A stretch of DNA of 64,000 nucleotides from Candidatus Omnitrophota bacterium (GCA_016196565.1 JACPXK010000006.1:76098-140097); one strand, 5' to 3'; shown: positions 9,053 to 19,030, counted from the stretch's first letter. Numbers and translations are program-made. The notes: generated from the letters alone by a model not told the origin.

Positions 9053-10121
9053 CCGTCAACTTCTTCTCCCTGTCATGACGCTCCAAAGCTTGGACCAATT
9101 CGTCCAAATGGCCGTTTAAAATATCATCCAAACTATGCAAAGTCAAACCGATTCGATGATCCGTAACCCGTTGATCTGGAAAGTTATACGTGCGAATTTT
9201 TCCGGACCGGTCGCCGGTTCCCACTTGTTCTTTACGGGCCTTGGCCATTTCCTGATGTGCTTTTTCCTGGCGCATTTCATAAATGCGGGCGCGTAAAATT
9301 CTCATGGCCTTGGTTTTATTTTTATGCTGGGAGCGTTCATCCTGACACGCCACCACGGTTCCCGTAGGGATATGCGTGATACGCACCGCGGATTCGGTTT
9401 TATTGACATGCTGGCCGCCGGCCCCGGATGCCCGGTACACATCGATTCTCAAATCCTTTCCTTCAATTTCCACTTCTTTTTCGTCGACTTCGGGCAGTAC
9501 CGCCACCGTCACCGCGGAGGTATGAATCCGGCCGCTTGACTCGGTTTCGGGCACACGCTGGACACGGTGAATGCCGCTTTCATATTTAAAGAAAGAATAA
9601 GCACGGGTTCCGCTAATTCCGAAAATAATTTCTTTCACTCCGCCTTTTCCGGTGAGACTCGAATCCATCACTTCGACGCCCAGTTTATGCTCCGCGGCAT
9701 ATTTGGAATAGGCACGGAATAAATCGGCGCCGAAGAGCGCCGCTTCTTCTCCGCCGGTACCGGCACGAATTTCCACGATAACGTCCCGTCCCGCATTGGG
9801 ATCGGATTCTTTAAAAAATTCATTTTCAAGATCCTGAAGGATTTTTTCCTTCTTTGCCCGTAACGCAGCGGCTTCTTCTTCGTAGAGCGTGCGGATTTCC
9901 GTATCCAAGCCGGCACCGGAAAGCGAGCCCGTTAAATCTTCCAGCTCATTTTCGAGTTTACGGTAAGTCTGAAGCGCCTCCGCAAAAGGGCGAAGTCTCG
10001 CAAGCTCTTTCATGAGCTTTTGGTATTTGGCCTGATCCTTTACAATGCCGGGCTCAGACAATTCCCTTTCGATCTCGCCGGCCTTCTCGGCGAATTTTTC
10101 CAGACGGTCCAAAAAAATCAT
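9042..10121 (-). CDS. prfA: peptide chain release factor 1
   Basis: RF1 reads UAA and UAG and triggers peptide release. The GGQ motif lies in [18 protein letters not shown]. The stop-recognition loop region reads [19 protein letters not shown], with PET in place of the more common P[A/V]T; this is within the range expected for the family but worth noting. The 359-residue length is typical. The gene lies between rpmE and prmC in the conserved rho-rpmE-prfA-prmC order. Confidence 0.97.
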   Translation of the reverse strand: MIFLDRLEKFAEKAGEIERELSEPGIVKDQAKYQKLMKELARLRPFAEALQTYRKLENELEDLTGSLSGAGLDTEIRTLYEEEAAALRAKKEKILQDLENEFFKESDPNAGRDVIVEIRAGTGGEEAALFGADLFRAYSKYAAEHKLGVEVMDSSLTGKGGVKEIIFGISGTRAYSFFKYESGIHRVQRVPETESSGRIHTSAVTVAVLPEVDEKEVEIEGKDLRIDVYRASGAGGQHVNKTESAVRITHIPTGTVVACQDERSQHKNKTKAMRILRARIYEMRQEKAHQEMAKARKEQVGTGDRSGKIRTYNFPDQRVTDHRIGLTLHSLDDILNGHLDELVQALERHDREKKLTDAA

Positions 10122-10123
10122 TT

Positions 10124-10513
10124 TTATTTTTTCTTGGGCTGATCAACCGCCGGTTTTCCTTTGCCCGCAGCCGGAGCTCCGGATTTTCCTTTGGCGTCTT
10201 TAAGTTGTTCTTTCATGGGTTTGCTCGTCACGGGTTTTCTGGGCGTAATCGAGGTTTTATTGATTTCCACTTTGACCAAAGCGGGCCTTTTCTTGGCCAC
10301 ACCGATTGTGACTTTTCCCTCAAATTTTTTCTTAAACCGGTCGATACGGCCGGCCGTATCAAGAAGCTTTTGCTTGCCGGTAAAAAAAGGGTGGCAGGCC
10401 GAGCAAACGTCCACTTGAATGACGCCTGTCACCGTACTTTGAGTTTCAATCACATTCCCGCAGGCGCAGCGTATGCTGGCCGGGCCATAATTTGGGTGAA
10501 TGCCTTGTTTCAT
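10124..10513 (-). CDS. rpmE: 50S ribosomal protein bL31 with a long basic C-terminal tail
   Basis: The core has [11 protein letters not shown], the zinc Cys pair in RCACGN and the second pair in [21 protein letters not shown], so it is the zinc-containing (C+) form. About 55 extra residues rich in Lys, Pro and Ala follow the usual end of the protein. The ATG at 10511-10513 has AAGGAG 8 bases upstream; an open frame of 15 codons further upstream only spans a palindrome and is not likely coding. It lies between rho and prfA. Confidence 0.93.
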   Translation of the reverse strand: MKQGIHPNYGPASIRCACGNVIETQSTVTGVIQVDVCSACHPFFTGKQKLLDTAGRIDRFKKKFEGKVTIGVAKKRPALVKVEINKTSITPRKPVTSKPMKEQLKDAKGKSGAPAAGKGKPAVDQPKKK

Positions 10514-10530
10514 GATAATGTCTCCTTTGA

Positions 10531-10552
10531 GGACAGGTCTTAAGACCTGTCC
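10531..10552. repeat. perfect 22-base palindrome before rpmE
   Basis: The two 11-base arms GGACAGGTCTT and AAGACCTGTCC are perfectly complementary with no loop. The palindrome sits between the rho stop and the rpmE Shine-Dalgarno (3 bases from it). It could be a REP-type element, or a hairpin controlling bL31 translation; the sequence does not decide between them. Confidence 0.7.
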
Positions 10553-10563
10553 CTTCATATTTT

Positions 10564-11982
10564 TTATTTGTCGATTTTATTCATGCTGAGTAAAAACTCG
10601 GCATTGGATTTGGTTTTCGAAAGACGGTCCACAAGAAGTTCCATGGCCTCCGCCGGGTTGAGTTCGTTCAGAACTTTACGCAGAATCCAAACGCGGTTGA
10701 GTTCATCGGGGTGCATGAGAATATCTTCTTTACGGGTATTGGATTTTTTCACATCAATGGCCGGATAAATTCTCTTTTGGAAAAGATTCCGGTCAAGCTG
10801 GATTTCCATATTGCCCGTTCCCTTGAATTCTTCGAAAATAACTTCGTCCATGCGCGAACCGGTGTCGACCAGGGCGGTGGCAATAATGGTCAAACTGCCG
10901 CCTTCTTCGATATTGCGTGCGGCACCGAAAAAGCGTTTGGGTTTGTGAAGGGCGCTGGAGTCCACACCGCCGGAGAGAATTTTTCCCGAATGCGGCACGA
11001 CCGTATTATAAGCGCGCGCCAAACGCGTGATGCTGTCGAGCAAAATCACGACATCGCGTTTGTGTTCCACAAGCCGCTTGGCTTTTTCCAGCACGATTTC
11101 CGCCACTTGCACGTGACGTTCGGCGGGCTCGTCAAAGGTCGAAGAAATGACCTCGCCTTTCACGGAACGCTGCATGTCCGTCACTTCTTCCGGGCGTTCA
11201 TCGATTAAAAGGACAATCAAATAAGCGTCCGGATTATTGGTGATAATGCTGTTGGCGATTTTTTGAAGCAAAATGGTTTTGCCGCTGTAAGGCGGGGCCA
11301 CGATGAGTCCGCGCTGGCCGCATCCGATCGGTGTGAGCAAATCCATCACGCGTGACGAAATTTCGGTCGGCGTGGTTTCGAGAATCAGCCTTCTTTCCGG
11401 ATAAAGCGGCGTCAAATTATCAAAGGGAATTTTATCTTTGATCTTTTCCGGATCCTCGAAATTCACAAGCTCTACTTTAAGAAGCGCGAAATACCGCTCG
11501 CCTTCTTTCGGAGGCCGGATTTGTCCGCTGACATTGTCCCCCGTTCTCAAATTAAAACGGCGGATTTGGCTGGGACTGACATAAATATCATCCGGTGAGG
11601 GCAAATAGTTGTAGTTGGGGGAACGCAGGAATCCGAAACCGTCTTGCAGGATTTCCAAAACCCCTTCTCCGAACATCACGCCGGAACGTTCCGCCTGGCC
11701 TTGCAGGATTTTAAAAATTAAATCCTGTTTTTTCATGCCGGTCGTCCCGTTGATATCGAATTTCCGGGACAGTTCATGAAGTTCGCTCACCTTCATTTTT
11801 TTCAGGCTGGCAACATCAAAAAGTTTTTCGCCCGGTTTCAGCTGAGGGGTCGGAACATCCTGAGGGTCGCTATCCCCATTAAAGCGTTGACTCGGGGGTG
11901 GCGGTTGGGACTGCGTTGGGGTTTCTGTTTTTCTGGAATGATTCGGTCTTTCTCTTTCTCGTTCTCTTGCCATCGTCTTCAC
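10564..11982 (-). CDS. rho: transcription termination factor Rho
   Basis: Rho is a hexameric RNA helicase that ends transcription. The protein has an N-terminal Arg/Pro-rich extension of about 50 residues, the Rho N-domain ([20 protein letters not shown]), the RNA-binding cold-shock-like domain ([20 protein letters not shown]), Walker A in [13 protein letters not shown] and Walker B in [15 protein letters not shown]. The Q-loop and R-loop regions are intact ([14 protein letters not shown]). Intact hairpin-plus-U terminators are scarce in this window, consistent with use of Rho. The start overlaps the end of coaE by 4 bases. Confidence 0.97.
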   Translation of the reverse strand: MKTMARERERERPNHSRKTETPTQSQPPPPSQRFNGDSDPQDVPTPQLKPGEKLFDVASLKKMKVSELHELSRKFDINGTTGMKKQDLIFKILQGQAERSGVMFGEGVLEILQDGFGFLRSPNYNYLPSPDDIYVSPSQIRRFNLRTGDNVSGQIRPPKEGERYFALLKVELVNFEDPEKIKDKIPFDNLTPLYPERRLILETTPTEISSRVMDLLTPIGCGQRGLIVAPPYSGKTILLQKIANSIITNNPDAYLIVLLIDERPEEVTDMQRSVKGEVISSTFDEPAERHVQVAEIVLEKAKRLVEHKRDVVILLDSITRLARAYNTVVPHSGKILSGGVDSSALHKPKRFFGAARNIEEGGSLTIIATALVDTGSRMDEVIFEEFKGTGNMEIQLDRNLFQKRIYPAIDVKKSNTRKEDILMHPDELNRVWILRKVLNELNPAEAMELLVDRLSKTKSNAEFLLSMNKIDK

Positions 11983-12608
11983 GCGGCTCCTTTCAGGACG
12001 GGAAGGATTTTTTTCCAGGCTTGCTGGACTTCCCGCCGGGTTTCTTGAAGTGTTTTAGAATTATCTACCACAATGTCTGCTCGTTTTAATTTTTCCTCCA
12101 AACTCATTTGGGCTTTCTGGCGAATGTTGATTTCTTCCTCGGAAAAGCCTTTTTCCAAAAGCCGGCGTTTGATTTCTCCGGCCGGGGCCTTGACCGCCAC
12201 GGTTTTATGACAAAACCGGTGAAGTCCGGTTTCAAAAAGAAGGGGCACATCCAGAATAATCACTTCATGATCGGAATCTTCCATTTCCTCGACCAGGCGC
12301 TGGAAAACATAAGGATGAACAATGTTTTCGAGTTTTTTACGCTTGGCGTCATCGTGAAAAATAATCTTGGCAATTTCGCGCCGGTCAAATCCTTTGCCGG
12401 AAACCGGCGTTAGATTTTGAAAAAGGGCCGCGATTTGCCCGGACACCGGACTTTCTTCCAAATAAGCTTCGTGCGCCAGCCTGTCCGCTTCAATCGCTTC
12501 GGCGCCGAGTTCCTCAAAAAAATGGGCCACGGTGGTCTTGCCGGAACCAAATCCACCGGTAAGGCCGATAATGACTTTTCCTTTGGGCGGTTTTAATTCT
12601 TGTACCAT
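11979..12608 (-). CDS. coaE: dephospho-CoA kinase
   Basis: CoaE performs the last step of coenzyme A synthesis. The P-loop [18 protein letters not shown] is at the N-terminus, followed by [13 protein letters not shown] and the [14 protein letters not shown] segment typical of the family. Length is 209 residues. It overlaps polA by 16 bases and rho by 4, so polA-coaE-rho form one transcript, a common gene order. Confidence 0.95.
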   Translation of the reverse strand: MVQELKPPKGKVIIGLTGGFGSGKTTVAHFFEELGAEAIEADRLAHEAYLEESPVSGQIAALFQNLTPVSGKGFDRREIAKIIFHDDAKRKKLENIVHPYVFQRLVEEMEDSDHEVIILDVPLLFETGLHRFCHKTVAVKAPAGEIKRRLLEKGFSEEEINIRQKAQMSLEEKLKRADIVVDNSKTLQETRREVQQAWKKILPVLKGAA

Positions 12609-15280
12609 GAATCCCCTAGAAAGACGTCGACGCGAAGCGGCACGCGAAGTTTGTAGGCCTCTTCCATTTCTTTTTTCACCATCGCCGTAAATTTTTCTTT
12701 TTCTTTTTCGATCAAATCAAAAACCAGTTCGTCATGCACTTGCATGATCATGAGGCTTTCGAAACCTTCGTCTTCTATTCTTTTTTGAATGGTGATCATG
12801 GCCAGTTTAATCAGCTCGGCGGCAGAGCCTTGAATCGGCGCGTTGACCGCGGCACGCTCCGCGAATTGCCGGATTTGCATATTTTTAGAATTGATGTCCG
12901 GGAAATAAGAACGCCGGCCCAAAATCGTGGTGAGGAATCCGTTTTTACGGGCGGTTTCTTTTTGGGATTCCAAATAATCTTTGACGGCTTTGTAGCGCTT
13001 GAAATAGTTTTGAATAAAGGAGTCGGCCTCGGAAATCGAAACGCCCAAATCCTGCGCTAAGCCGTAAGCGGTTTTTCCGTAAATCACGCTGAAATTTACC
13101 AGCTTGGCAAAATTGCGCATTTGGCGTGTTACCTCTTTTTCGCTCGTGCCGTAGAGAATCGTGGCCGTAAAATTATGAATGTCATGGTCGTTTTCGAAGG
13201 CATGCGTGAGATTGGGATCGCCCGACAAATGCGCCAGAATTCTAAGTTCAATTTGAGAATAATCGGCGGAAAGCATTTTGCGTTTTCCCTTGCCGTCGGG
13301 TCTTGGGATAAAGGCCTTGCGAATCAACCGGCCGCCTTCGGCGCGGATCGGAATATTTTGCAAATTGGGTTCCGTGCTGGAAAGCCGTCCCGTGACCGTC
13401 GTGGTTTGATGATACGAAGTGTGAACCAAGCCGGTTGCCTGATTGACAATGGCGGGCAAAGCATCCAAATAAGTCGATTTCAATTTTGATTTTTCGCGGT
13501 ATTCCAAAAGCATTTTGGGAAGTTCGTAAGTCATGGCCAGTTTTTCAAGCACCGTCACATCTGTGGAATATCCCGTTTTCGTGCGGCGTATGGCCGGCAG
13601 CTTCATTTTCGTAAACAGGATGTCGGAAAGTTGTTTTGGGGAATCGATATTGAACTCTTCTCCGGCTTCGCGGTAAATTTTCTGGGAAAGACGATTGAGG
13701 TCTTCTCCCGCATTTTCGGAAAGTTCGGCCAAAAACTTAAGGTCGAGATTCACCCCGTTCATTTCTATTTTGGCCAGGACCTCGGCAAGCGGCAGCTCCA
13801 CGTCTTCCATCAGTTTTTCCAGGCCGTGTTCTTTTAATTTATCTTTCAAAACCGGTACAAGACGGAAAACACAATCCGCATCCTCGGCGGCATATTCGGC
13901 GATTTTCTCGAGCGGGACAAAATCCATGGTAATTTGTTTTTTGCCGGTTCCGATCAAGGAATCGGTGGTGATTTTTTTGACGCCCAGACATTCCAGGCTG
14001 ATGTCATCGAGATTGTGATTGCGCCGGAGCGGATTGATCAAATAATTGCCAAGCATGGTGTCAAAACGAATGCCGCGTATTTGAACGCCGCTTCGTTTCA
14101 TGACAATCCAGTCGTATTTAAGGTTTTGCCCGTATTTGGCCAGCGACGAATCTTCCAAAATGGGTCCCACCATCTCGAGAACTTTTTCGAGTGGAAGCCC
14201 CGGGCCTTGATGACGGCTTGAGGCAATGGGAAGATATACGGCTTCATACGCTTTCCAGGAAAAACTCATGCCCACAAGCTCTGCTTTCATGGGATCGCTG
14301 GAAGTGGTTTCCGTATCAAAACTAAAGGCTTTGGATTTTTTTAAATCGATGGCGAGCTTTTCTAATTCTTTCTCGTTTTGAACAATGCTGTACGAGCGAT
14401 TCTCCATTCCCGCTTCGCCTGTGGGCATACAACTTTTCATCAGGGTACGGAATTCAAAACGTTTGAAAAATTCCAGAAGCCGGTTTTGATCCGGAGGAAG
14501 GACTTTCATTTCTTCCCAATGAATTTCAAAAGGCACTTGGGTATCGATCATGGCCAGGTCTTTGGAAAGGCGGGCAAGCTGCTCGTTTTCCTTAAACAAG
14601 GCTTGCTGCGATTTGGATTTCAGGCGGCTGGTATGGGCCAGAAGATTTTCCACGGATCCGAATTCATGAATAAGTTTGATGGCGGTTTTTTCTCCAATAC
14701 CCGGCACGCCGGGAATATTGTCGGAGGCATCGCCCATCAAAGCCATGACATCCACCACTTTTTCGGGGCCGAGGCCGTCGAATTTTTTTTCAACTTCTTT
14801 GGCATCAAAAATCATATTTTCTTTATAGGGGTTTAAAACCTTAATCCTTTCACTCACGAGCTGAAACATATCCTTGTCGCCTGTCACCAGAAGGACATCC
14901 ATGCCCTTTTTTTGCGCCTTGCCGGCAAGCGTGCCGAGCAGGTCATCGGCCTCAAAACCCGCCACTTCATAAAGGGCTAGCGGCCAGGCACGGCAAAAAT
15001 CTTTAATCGGTTCAAGCTGCGGGACCAAATCATCCGGCATGGGTTTGCGGTGAGCCTTATAGTCCTTGTAACGATCGTGGCGGAAGGTCGGTTCCTTCCG
15101 GTCAAAGCAAATGGCAAGATAATCCGGTTTTTGCTCTTCGACGAGCTTGCGCATCATGGTAACAAAACCATAAATGGCGTTGGTCGGCTCTCCCCGGGAA
15201 TTCGACAGAGAGCGGATGGCATAATAGGCCCGGTAGCAAAACGAAGTGCCGTCGATTAAAAAAATCTTAGGACGATCCAT
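12593..15280 (-). CDS. polA: DNA polymerase I with both exonuclease domains
   Basis: Pol I fills gaps and removes RNA primers. The 895-residue protein has the 5'-3' nuclease domain (FLIDGTSFCYRAYYAI; DVMALMGDASDNIPG), a 3'-5' proofreading domain that appears active (FSFDTETTSSD and EYAAEDADCVFRL keep the DxE and YxxxD motifs), and the polymerase domain (MLSADYSQIELRILAHLSGD, the O-helix RQMRNFAKLVNFSVIYG, and MQVHDELVFDL). Domain order and length match E. coli Pol I. It begins the polA-coaE-rho transcript. Confidence 0.97.
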   Translation of the reverse strand: MDRPKIFLIDGTSFCYRAYYAIRSLSNSRGEPTNAIYGFVTMMRKLVEEQKPDYLAICFDRKEPTFRHDRYKDYKAHRKPMPDDLVPQLEPIKDFCRAWPLALYEVAGFEADDLLGTLAGKAQKKGMDVLLVTGDKDMFQLVSERIKVLNPYKENMIFDAKEVEKKFDGLGPEKVVDVMALMGDASDNIPGVPGIGEKTAIKLIHEFGSVENLLAHTSRLKSKSQQALFKENEQLARLSKDLAMIDTQVPFEIHWEEMKVLPPDQNRLLEFFKRFEFRTLMKSCMPTGEAGMENRSYSIVQNEKELEKLAIDLKKSKAFSFDTETTSSDPMKAELVGMSFSWKAYEAVYLPIASSRHQGPGLPLEKVLEMVGPILEDSSLAKYGQNLKYDWIVMKRSGVQIRGIRFDTMLGNYLINPLRRNHNLDDISLECLGVKKITTDSLIGTGKKQITMDFVPLEKIAEYAAEDADCVFRLVPVLKDKLKEHGLEKLMEDVELPLAEVLAKIEMNGVNLDLKFLAELSENAGEDLNRLSQKIYREAGEEFNIDSPKQLSDILFTKMKLPAIRRTKTGYSTDVTVLEKLAMTYELPKMLLEYREKSKLKSTYLDALPAIVNQATGLVHTSYHQTTTVTGRLSSTEPNLQNIPIRAEGGRLIRKAFIPRPDGKGKRKMLSADYSQIELRILAHLSGDPNLTHAFENDHDIHNFTATILYGTSEKEVTRQMRNFAKLVNFSVIYGKTAYGLAQDLGVSISEADSFIQNYFKRYKAVKDYLESQKETARKNGFLTTILGRRSYFPDINSKNMQIRQFAERAAVNAPIQGSAAELIKLAMITIQKRIEDEGFESLMIMQVHDELVFDLIEKEKEKFTAMVKKEMEEAYKLRVPLRVDVFLGDSWYKN

Positions 15281-15429
15281 TAATTCATCGGTATGAGAAG
15301 GAATGTGATTATTGTGATTATATTGATAGGTTTGGAAATTTCGAAAGTTTCTAGCGGAACTTGGATTGGCCTATCCCTAAAAGCGGGCATAGGATATCCA
15401 AAGTCCCACTATCCGTCAAGCGATTATTT

Positions 15430-15941
15430 TCAAGCTGTCTTTCCTTTGGGTCCGCTGGTCTGAGCGTGGTTACTAAGGGTTGCAAGGACACTTTTGAGTT
15501 TTTGATTGAGCCTTTCGACTTCATGAAGTGGGGTTTCTTTGACCAGGGGCTTGGCATTGTGATCGATCACTTCGAGGAATTTTGCCATATCAAAAGGCTT
15601 CATAAGAAAATCGGTGACGCCAAGTTGGGTGGCCTGGCTGCGGGTTTCCGGAGCGTCATAGGCCGTGATGACGATAAAACCCGATTTTCCTGCTCCCGCT
15701 TTTTTTGAAAATCCTGAATATGCTGAATGGTCATCAAACCATCCAGTCCCGGCATTCGAATATCACATAAGACAAGATGAAAAAATCCGCTTTTGGCTTT
15801 TTTGATGCCTTCGTAACCGTCGCGGGCCACATCCACGAAATAGCCGTCCTTTTCGAGCAGGCGCTTTAAGGTTCGCGTCAGCAAAGGATCGTCATCAATC
15901 ACAAGGAGGTAGGCTTTTTCGGTCCCGGGTGTAAGCGTCAA
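15430..15941 (-). CDS. response regulator receiver protein, read through a -1 frameshift or split by a 1-base deletion
   Basis: The first frame encodes a receiver domain start: acidic pocket LLVIDDDPLL, phosphoacceptor D60 in LVLCDIRMPGLDG, then at codons 79-81 (CAA AAA AAG) it leaves the fold and ends about 30 residues later. The -1 frame from that point continues the same domain: FIVITAYDAPETRSQ, then GVTDFLMKPFDMAKFLEVI with the conserved Lys-Pro, and a 40-residue tail ending at the TGA at 15430-15432. The start is a TTG at 15939-15941 with AGGGGGG upstream. There is no output domain and no histidine kinase nearby, so it is a single-domain (CheY-like) regulator; pilT is next to it. See the slippery site entry. 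Confidence 0.75.
15699..15706 (-). other. A-AAA-AAG slippery heptamer in the response regulator gene
   Basis: The frame at codons 79-81 reads CAA AAA AAG, giving the heptamer A AAA AAG that drives -1 frameshifting in E. coli dnaX. A -1 slip here joins the two halves of the receiver domain exactly (512 bases plus one re-read base equals 171 codons including the stop). AGGA lies a few bases upstream; no strong downstream stem-loop is obvious. A sequencing or assembly loss of one A in a run of eight gives the same picture. Confidence 0.5.
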
Positions 15942-16020
15942 ACAAATCGCCCCCCTTCAGACAGGCTGGAACAATCGAGAGTATTATAAGACAAGTAAGG
16001 AAAACATAAAACCCGGGAAA

Positions 16021-17106
16021 TTACTTTTTAAGGACGGGTGCAGCGGCCATGGGCTTGGCGGCCCGATTGGCAAGTTCTTTGGGATCCTGGGCCATCTCTA
16101 ACATGGCGTCATAACTGATGATACCTGCCGCGTGCAATTCCTTAAGATGATCATCCAGGCTCTTCATTCCATATTTCATGCCGGTTTGTATTTCGGAGAC
16201 AATTTGAAAGGTTTTGCCTTCCCGGATGAGATTGCGAATGGCCGGAGTAGCAATCATGATTTCAAAAGCCCCGACACGGCCGCGGCCGTCAAGGCGTGGA
16301 ATAAGGGCTTGAGAAACTACCCCGATTAAAGTGGATGAAAGCTGAACCCTTACTTGTAATTGTTGATGGGCCGGGAAAACATCGATAATACGGTCCACGG
16401 TGCGGGCCGCGCCCGTTGTGTGAAGGGTCGAGAAAACAAGATGCCCGGTTTCAGCCGCCCGTATGGCCGCCTCCATAGTGGCAAGATCTCTCATTTCACC
16501 GATCAAAATCACATCCGGATCTTGGCGCAGGGCCTTGACCACCGCTTCAGAAAAACTTTCAATGTCTTGACCCAATTCACGCTGGGTGACAATGCCCTTT
16601 TTATGGGGATGCACAAATTCGATAGGATCTTCCACGGTAATAATATGACGGGCGAAGTTTTCATTGATGTAATTGAGCATGGTGGCCAGTGTCGTGGTTT
16701 TGCCCGATCCCGTGGGACCGGTGACAAGAATCAAGCCGCGGGGACGCGATAAAAGTTCGACCAAGGCTTTGGGGAGCCCGATTTGTTCAAAAGTAAAAAA
16801 CCGGGAAGGAAGCAGCCGCAGCACCATCGCGTAGGTGCCCTGTTGTTTGAAACAGGAAACGCGAAAGCGCGCTTTATTGTCAAAAGAAAATCCGAAATCA
16901 ATACCCCCCACCTCTTCGACTTTTTTTCTCTGTTCTTCGGTGGTGATTTCGCGCGCTAAATTTTCCGTGTCTTCCGCCGTGAGGGGCTTGTTATCGATCG
17001 AAACGATTTGGCCGGAAATACGGACGGAGCGGGGCCGCCCTACGCTCAGATGAATGTCGGAGGCCTCTTTTTGAATCGCGTAATTTAGGATTTCTTCAAT
17101 AGCCAT
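16021..17106 (-). CDS. pilT: type IV pilus retraction ATPase PilT
   Basis: PilT is the hexameric ATPase that retracts type IV pili for twitching motility. Seen are the N-terminal domain SDIHLSVGRPRSVRISG, Walker A in VTGPTGSGKTTTLATML, the Asp box/Walker B region RQDPDVILIGEMRDLATM, and the His box HLVFSTLHTTGAARTVDRI. The C-terminus AGIISYDAMLEMA is typical of PilT. The ATG at 17104-17106 has AAGG 7 bases upstream; the frame is open for 47 more codons but they do not resemble the family. No other pilus genes are in the window, but a single-domain response regulator follows it. Confidence 0.94.
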   Translation of the reverse strand: MAIEEILNYAIQKEASDIHLSVGRPRSVRISGQIVSIDNKPLTAEDTENLAREITTEEQRKKVEEVGGIDFGFSFDNKARFRVSCFKQQGTYAMVLRLLPSRFFTFEQIGLPKALVELLSRPRGLILVTGPTGSGKTTTLATMLNYINENFARHIITVEDPIEFVHPHKKGIVTQRELGQDIESFSEAVVKALRQDPDVILIGEMRDLATMEAAIRAAETGHLVFSTLHTTGAARTVDRIIDVFPAHQQLQVRVQLSSTLIGVVSQALIPRLDGRGRVGAFEIMIATPAIRNLIREGKTFQIVSEIQTGMKYGMKSLDDHLKELHAAGIISYDAMLEMAQDPKELANRAAKPMAAAPVLKK

Positions 17107-17179
17107 AATAACCTTGGTTAAAGTGTAACATACACCTTTAATGTCGTCCGGGAACGCTTGATTCCTTAGGCCTCTTTCG

Positions 17180-17722
17180 TCAGGACCATGCCATGAAAAT
17201 GGCCAGAAGGCCGGTAAGGGCAAGGGATAAAAGCGAAGTCGTAACAAAAAAAAGAGGAAACCCTGAAAGGGATTTGGGAACCGGGGTCAAAAGAAGATGC
17301 TCTTTCAACCCTAAAATGAATATTTCAAAAATTAAAACGCCCAAAGTAAAACAGGCCCAAGCCGTGATTTTGACCGGGATCGAAAAAAGAAGAGGGTCCG
17401 TCATGATAAAAATAGTAAGGCCGAAGAGCACGAGGAAGAAATCATTCCCCTTTTTCAATAAAAGCCTTAAACCGTAAGCGCTCGCCCAAATCGCGAAAAG
17501 CTTGATTTCTATCTGCCGCGCCATAACCGTTCCCAATGTCAGTGCAGCAGGATTTAAAGCAAGGATCGCGCTGAAAATTAAAATGAGCAAAAGGCTCGCA
17601 GCGCTCAGAAATAAAATTTCTTCCATGAGAAGAAAAATATTCCGCGTGATTCTTTGTCTTTTCTCTTTTTTAAAAGCCAAGATCATGGCCCAGCCGATGG
17701 CCAGAAAAAGATAAGTCTTCAC
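17180..17722 (-). CDS. RnfA/RnfE-like integral membrane protein (second copy)
   Basis: The 180-residue protein has about six hydrophobic segments. Its C-terminus, PVPKSLSGFPLFFVTTSLLSLALTGL, aligns by eye with the conserved end of RnfA/NqrE (PKPF-G-P--L---GL-ALAF-G), which is the basis of the call. The usual RnfA/E cysteines and iron-sulfur site are not evident to me. The GTG start at 17720-17722 overlaps the preceding stop (GTGA) and has AAAGGGGG upstream. It closes the rnfC-dsbA-rnfD-rnfE/A cluster. Confidence 0.6.
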   Translation of the reverse strand: MKTYLFLAIGWAMILAFKKEKRQRITRNIFLLMEEILFLSAASLLLILIFSAILALNPAALTLGTVMARQIEIKLFAIWASAYGLRLLLKKGNDFFLVLFGLTIFIMTDPLLFSIPVKITAWACFTLGVLIFEIFILGLKEHLLLTPVPKSLSGFPLFFVTTSLLSLALTGLLAIFMAWS

Positions 17723-18204
17723 GATTCCCCCTTTAAGGCCGCCGCAAGACGGTATTTGATCGCCAGAAAAGAAAAAACAGCGAGGGCGAAAAGCGCGCCG
17801 GCCGGATGCTCAAAAAAAGAAAAAGAAAGATATTTTCCGGAAATGCTTGAGCAAATTCCCAGAAAGACGGCCGCCATCCAGAAACCCGTGCCCAGCCAAA
17901 AAATTTTTCTTGCCCTATTTTTCTTCTGGCGCTTCTGAAAAATCTCTTCCGGAAAAAGAAAATAAAGGCTGACGGCCCACCAAGGCGGCAAATCCCAAAG
18001 ATAAAATCCGGTTTGAGCCATGATACCGATCCAAATAACCAGCGCCCATTTCTTCCAAGGTTCCGGGCAAAAAGGGGCGGTCATTTTAAAAAAAAGGGCC
18101 GCCAGCCATAAATGTAAGGCTGTTAAAACACCCAGCAAAAAAGCCTCTTGAAAACGAAGCGTAAAAATCAAAAGCGGAAGAACAGCCAGAAGAATTTTAT
18201 CCAT
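17719..18204 (-). CDS. RnfE/RnfA-like integral membrane protein (first copy)
   Basis: The 161-residue protein starts MDKILLAVLPLLIFTLRF and has about five hydrophobic segments with short polar loops. Sequence similarity to RnfE/RnfA is weak by eye; position after rnfD, size and topology support the call. The ATG at 18202-18204 overlaps the rnfD stop by 8 bases; an upstream open extension is a shadow of rnfD. It overlaps the next gene by 4 bases, so the two small membrane proteins are probably made in equal amounts, as expected of the paired RnfA/RnfE half-barrels. Confidence 0.5.
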   Translation of the reverse strand: MDKILLAVLPLLIFTLRFQEAFLLGVLTALHLWLAALFFKMTAPFCPEPWKKWALVIWIGIMAQTGFYLWDLPPWWAVSLYFLFPEEIFQKRQKKNRARKIFWLGTGFWMAAVFLGICSSISGKYLSFSFFEHPAGALFALAVFSFLAIKYRLAAALKGES

Positions 18205-19030
18205 AAAGAGATGGGGACGGCGGGGCCCGCCGGGTTCGAAACCATGCCTCCAGCCACGGCACCATGGCATTCAGGATCAAAACCGAATAGGCCGTAGCCT
18301 GAAGATAACTGACACCGCGTGCCTTTAAAAATAGCGCCAGGCCGGCCGCAAGAATCATGAAAATTTTTGCGGCCCGCTTTGTTAGCGGGGTTGTCACCGG
18401 ATCCGTTACCACAAAAAAGGCCGTCAAATAAGTAAGGCTGGAGGCCAGAAAAAAAGAAGCTCCCAGGCCAAAGAGATAGGAAAAAATCAACCCACCGGCA
18501 AGATAAAAAAAGGGGAATTCCCAATTCGCAACCTTTAACCAGCATAATAAAATTCCGCCCAGCACAAAACAAAAAATAAAAACCGTGGAAGCCGGAGCGG
18601 TTTCGATCCCCGCCGGCCAATTCATGGCTTGAGGAAAGTTGATTTGAAGAAAAATCCTTCCGATCAAGGCAGGATTAAAAGGATTGGCCCCCAACCCCCC
18701 GAAACACATTTTGCCGGCAAAAACGGCGAAGAATGCGCCGCCGGCAGCCATCCACAAAGGAATATCCGCGGGAAGAAAAAGCACATAAAGAAGGGCGGTA
18801 AAAAGGGAGCTTCCGTCTTCAAGAGAAATTTTTATTCTGAATAATTTTCCTCCGGAAACTTCCGCCAAAAACGCTCCGGCGATCGAGGCAAGAATCAACC
18901 AAAGACCATCAAGGCGAAAAAAAATGAGGAAGGCAAGGATGGCCGGAAAAAGCGCTCCCACGGTTTTTGCCATCAATGCGGGAACGGATTCTCCGCCATG
19001 AATGTGTGGGGCGCTGTCACCCGCAGACAT
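18197..19030 (-). CDS. rnfD: RnfD/NqrB-family membrane subunit lacking the SGAT flavin site
   Basis: The family core is clear: DGSSLFTALLYVLFLP, then GKMCFGGLGANPFNPALIG. Other hydrophobic helices follow (FFVVTDPVTTPLTKRAAKI near the C-terminus is also typical). Where RnfD and NqrB normally have a long loop with the SGAT motif that carries covalent FMN, this protein goes from NWPAGIETAPAST directly into the next helix, so the flavin attachment site appears absent. The 277-residue length is short for the family. It starts directly after the dsbA-like gene. Confidence 0.85.
   Translation of the reverse strand: MSAGDSAPHIHGGESVPALMAKTVGALFPAILAFLIFFRLDGLWLILASIAGAFLAEVSGGKLFRIKISLEDGSSLFTALLYVLFLPADIPLWMAAGGAFFAVFAGKMCFGGLGANPFNPALIGRIFLQINFPQAMNWPAGIETAPASTVFIFCFVLGGILLCWLKVANWEFPFFYLAGGLIFSYLFGLGASFFLASSLTYLTAFFVVTDPVTTPLTKRAAKIFMILAAGLALFLKARGVSYLQATAYSVLILNAMVPWLEAWFRTRRAPPSPSLYG

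Noticed and set aside
17106..17250. 47-codon upstream extension of pilT
   Set aside because: The extension does not resemble PilT and a good ribosome-binding site precedes the ATG at 17106.
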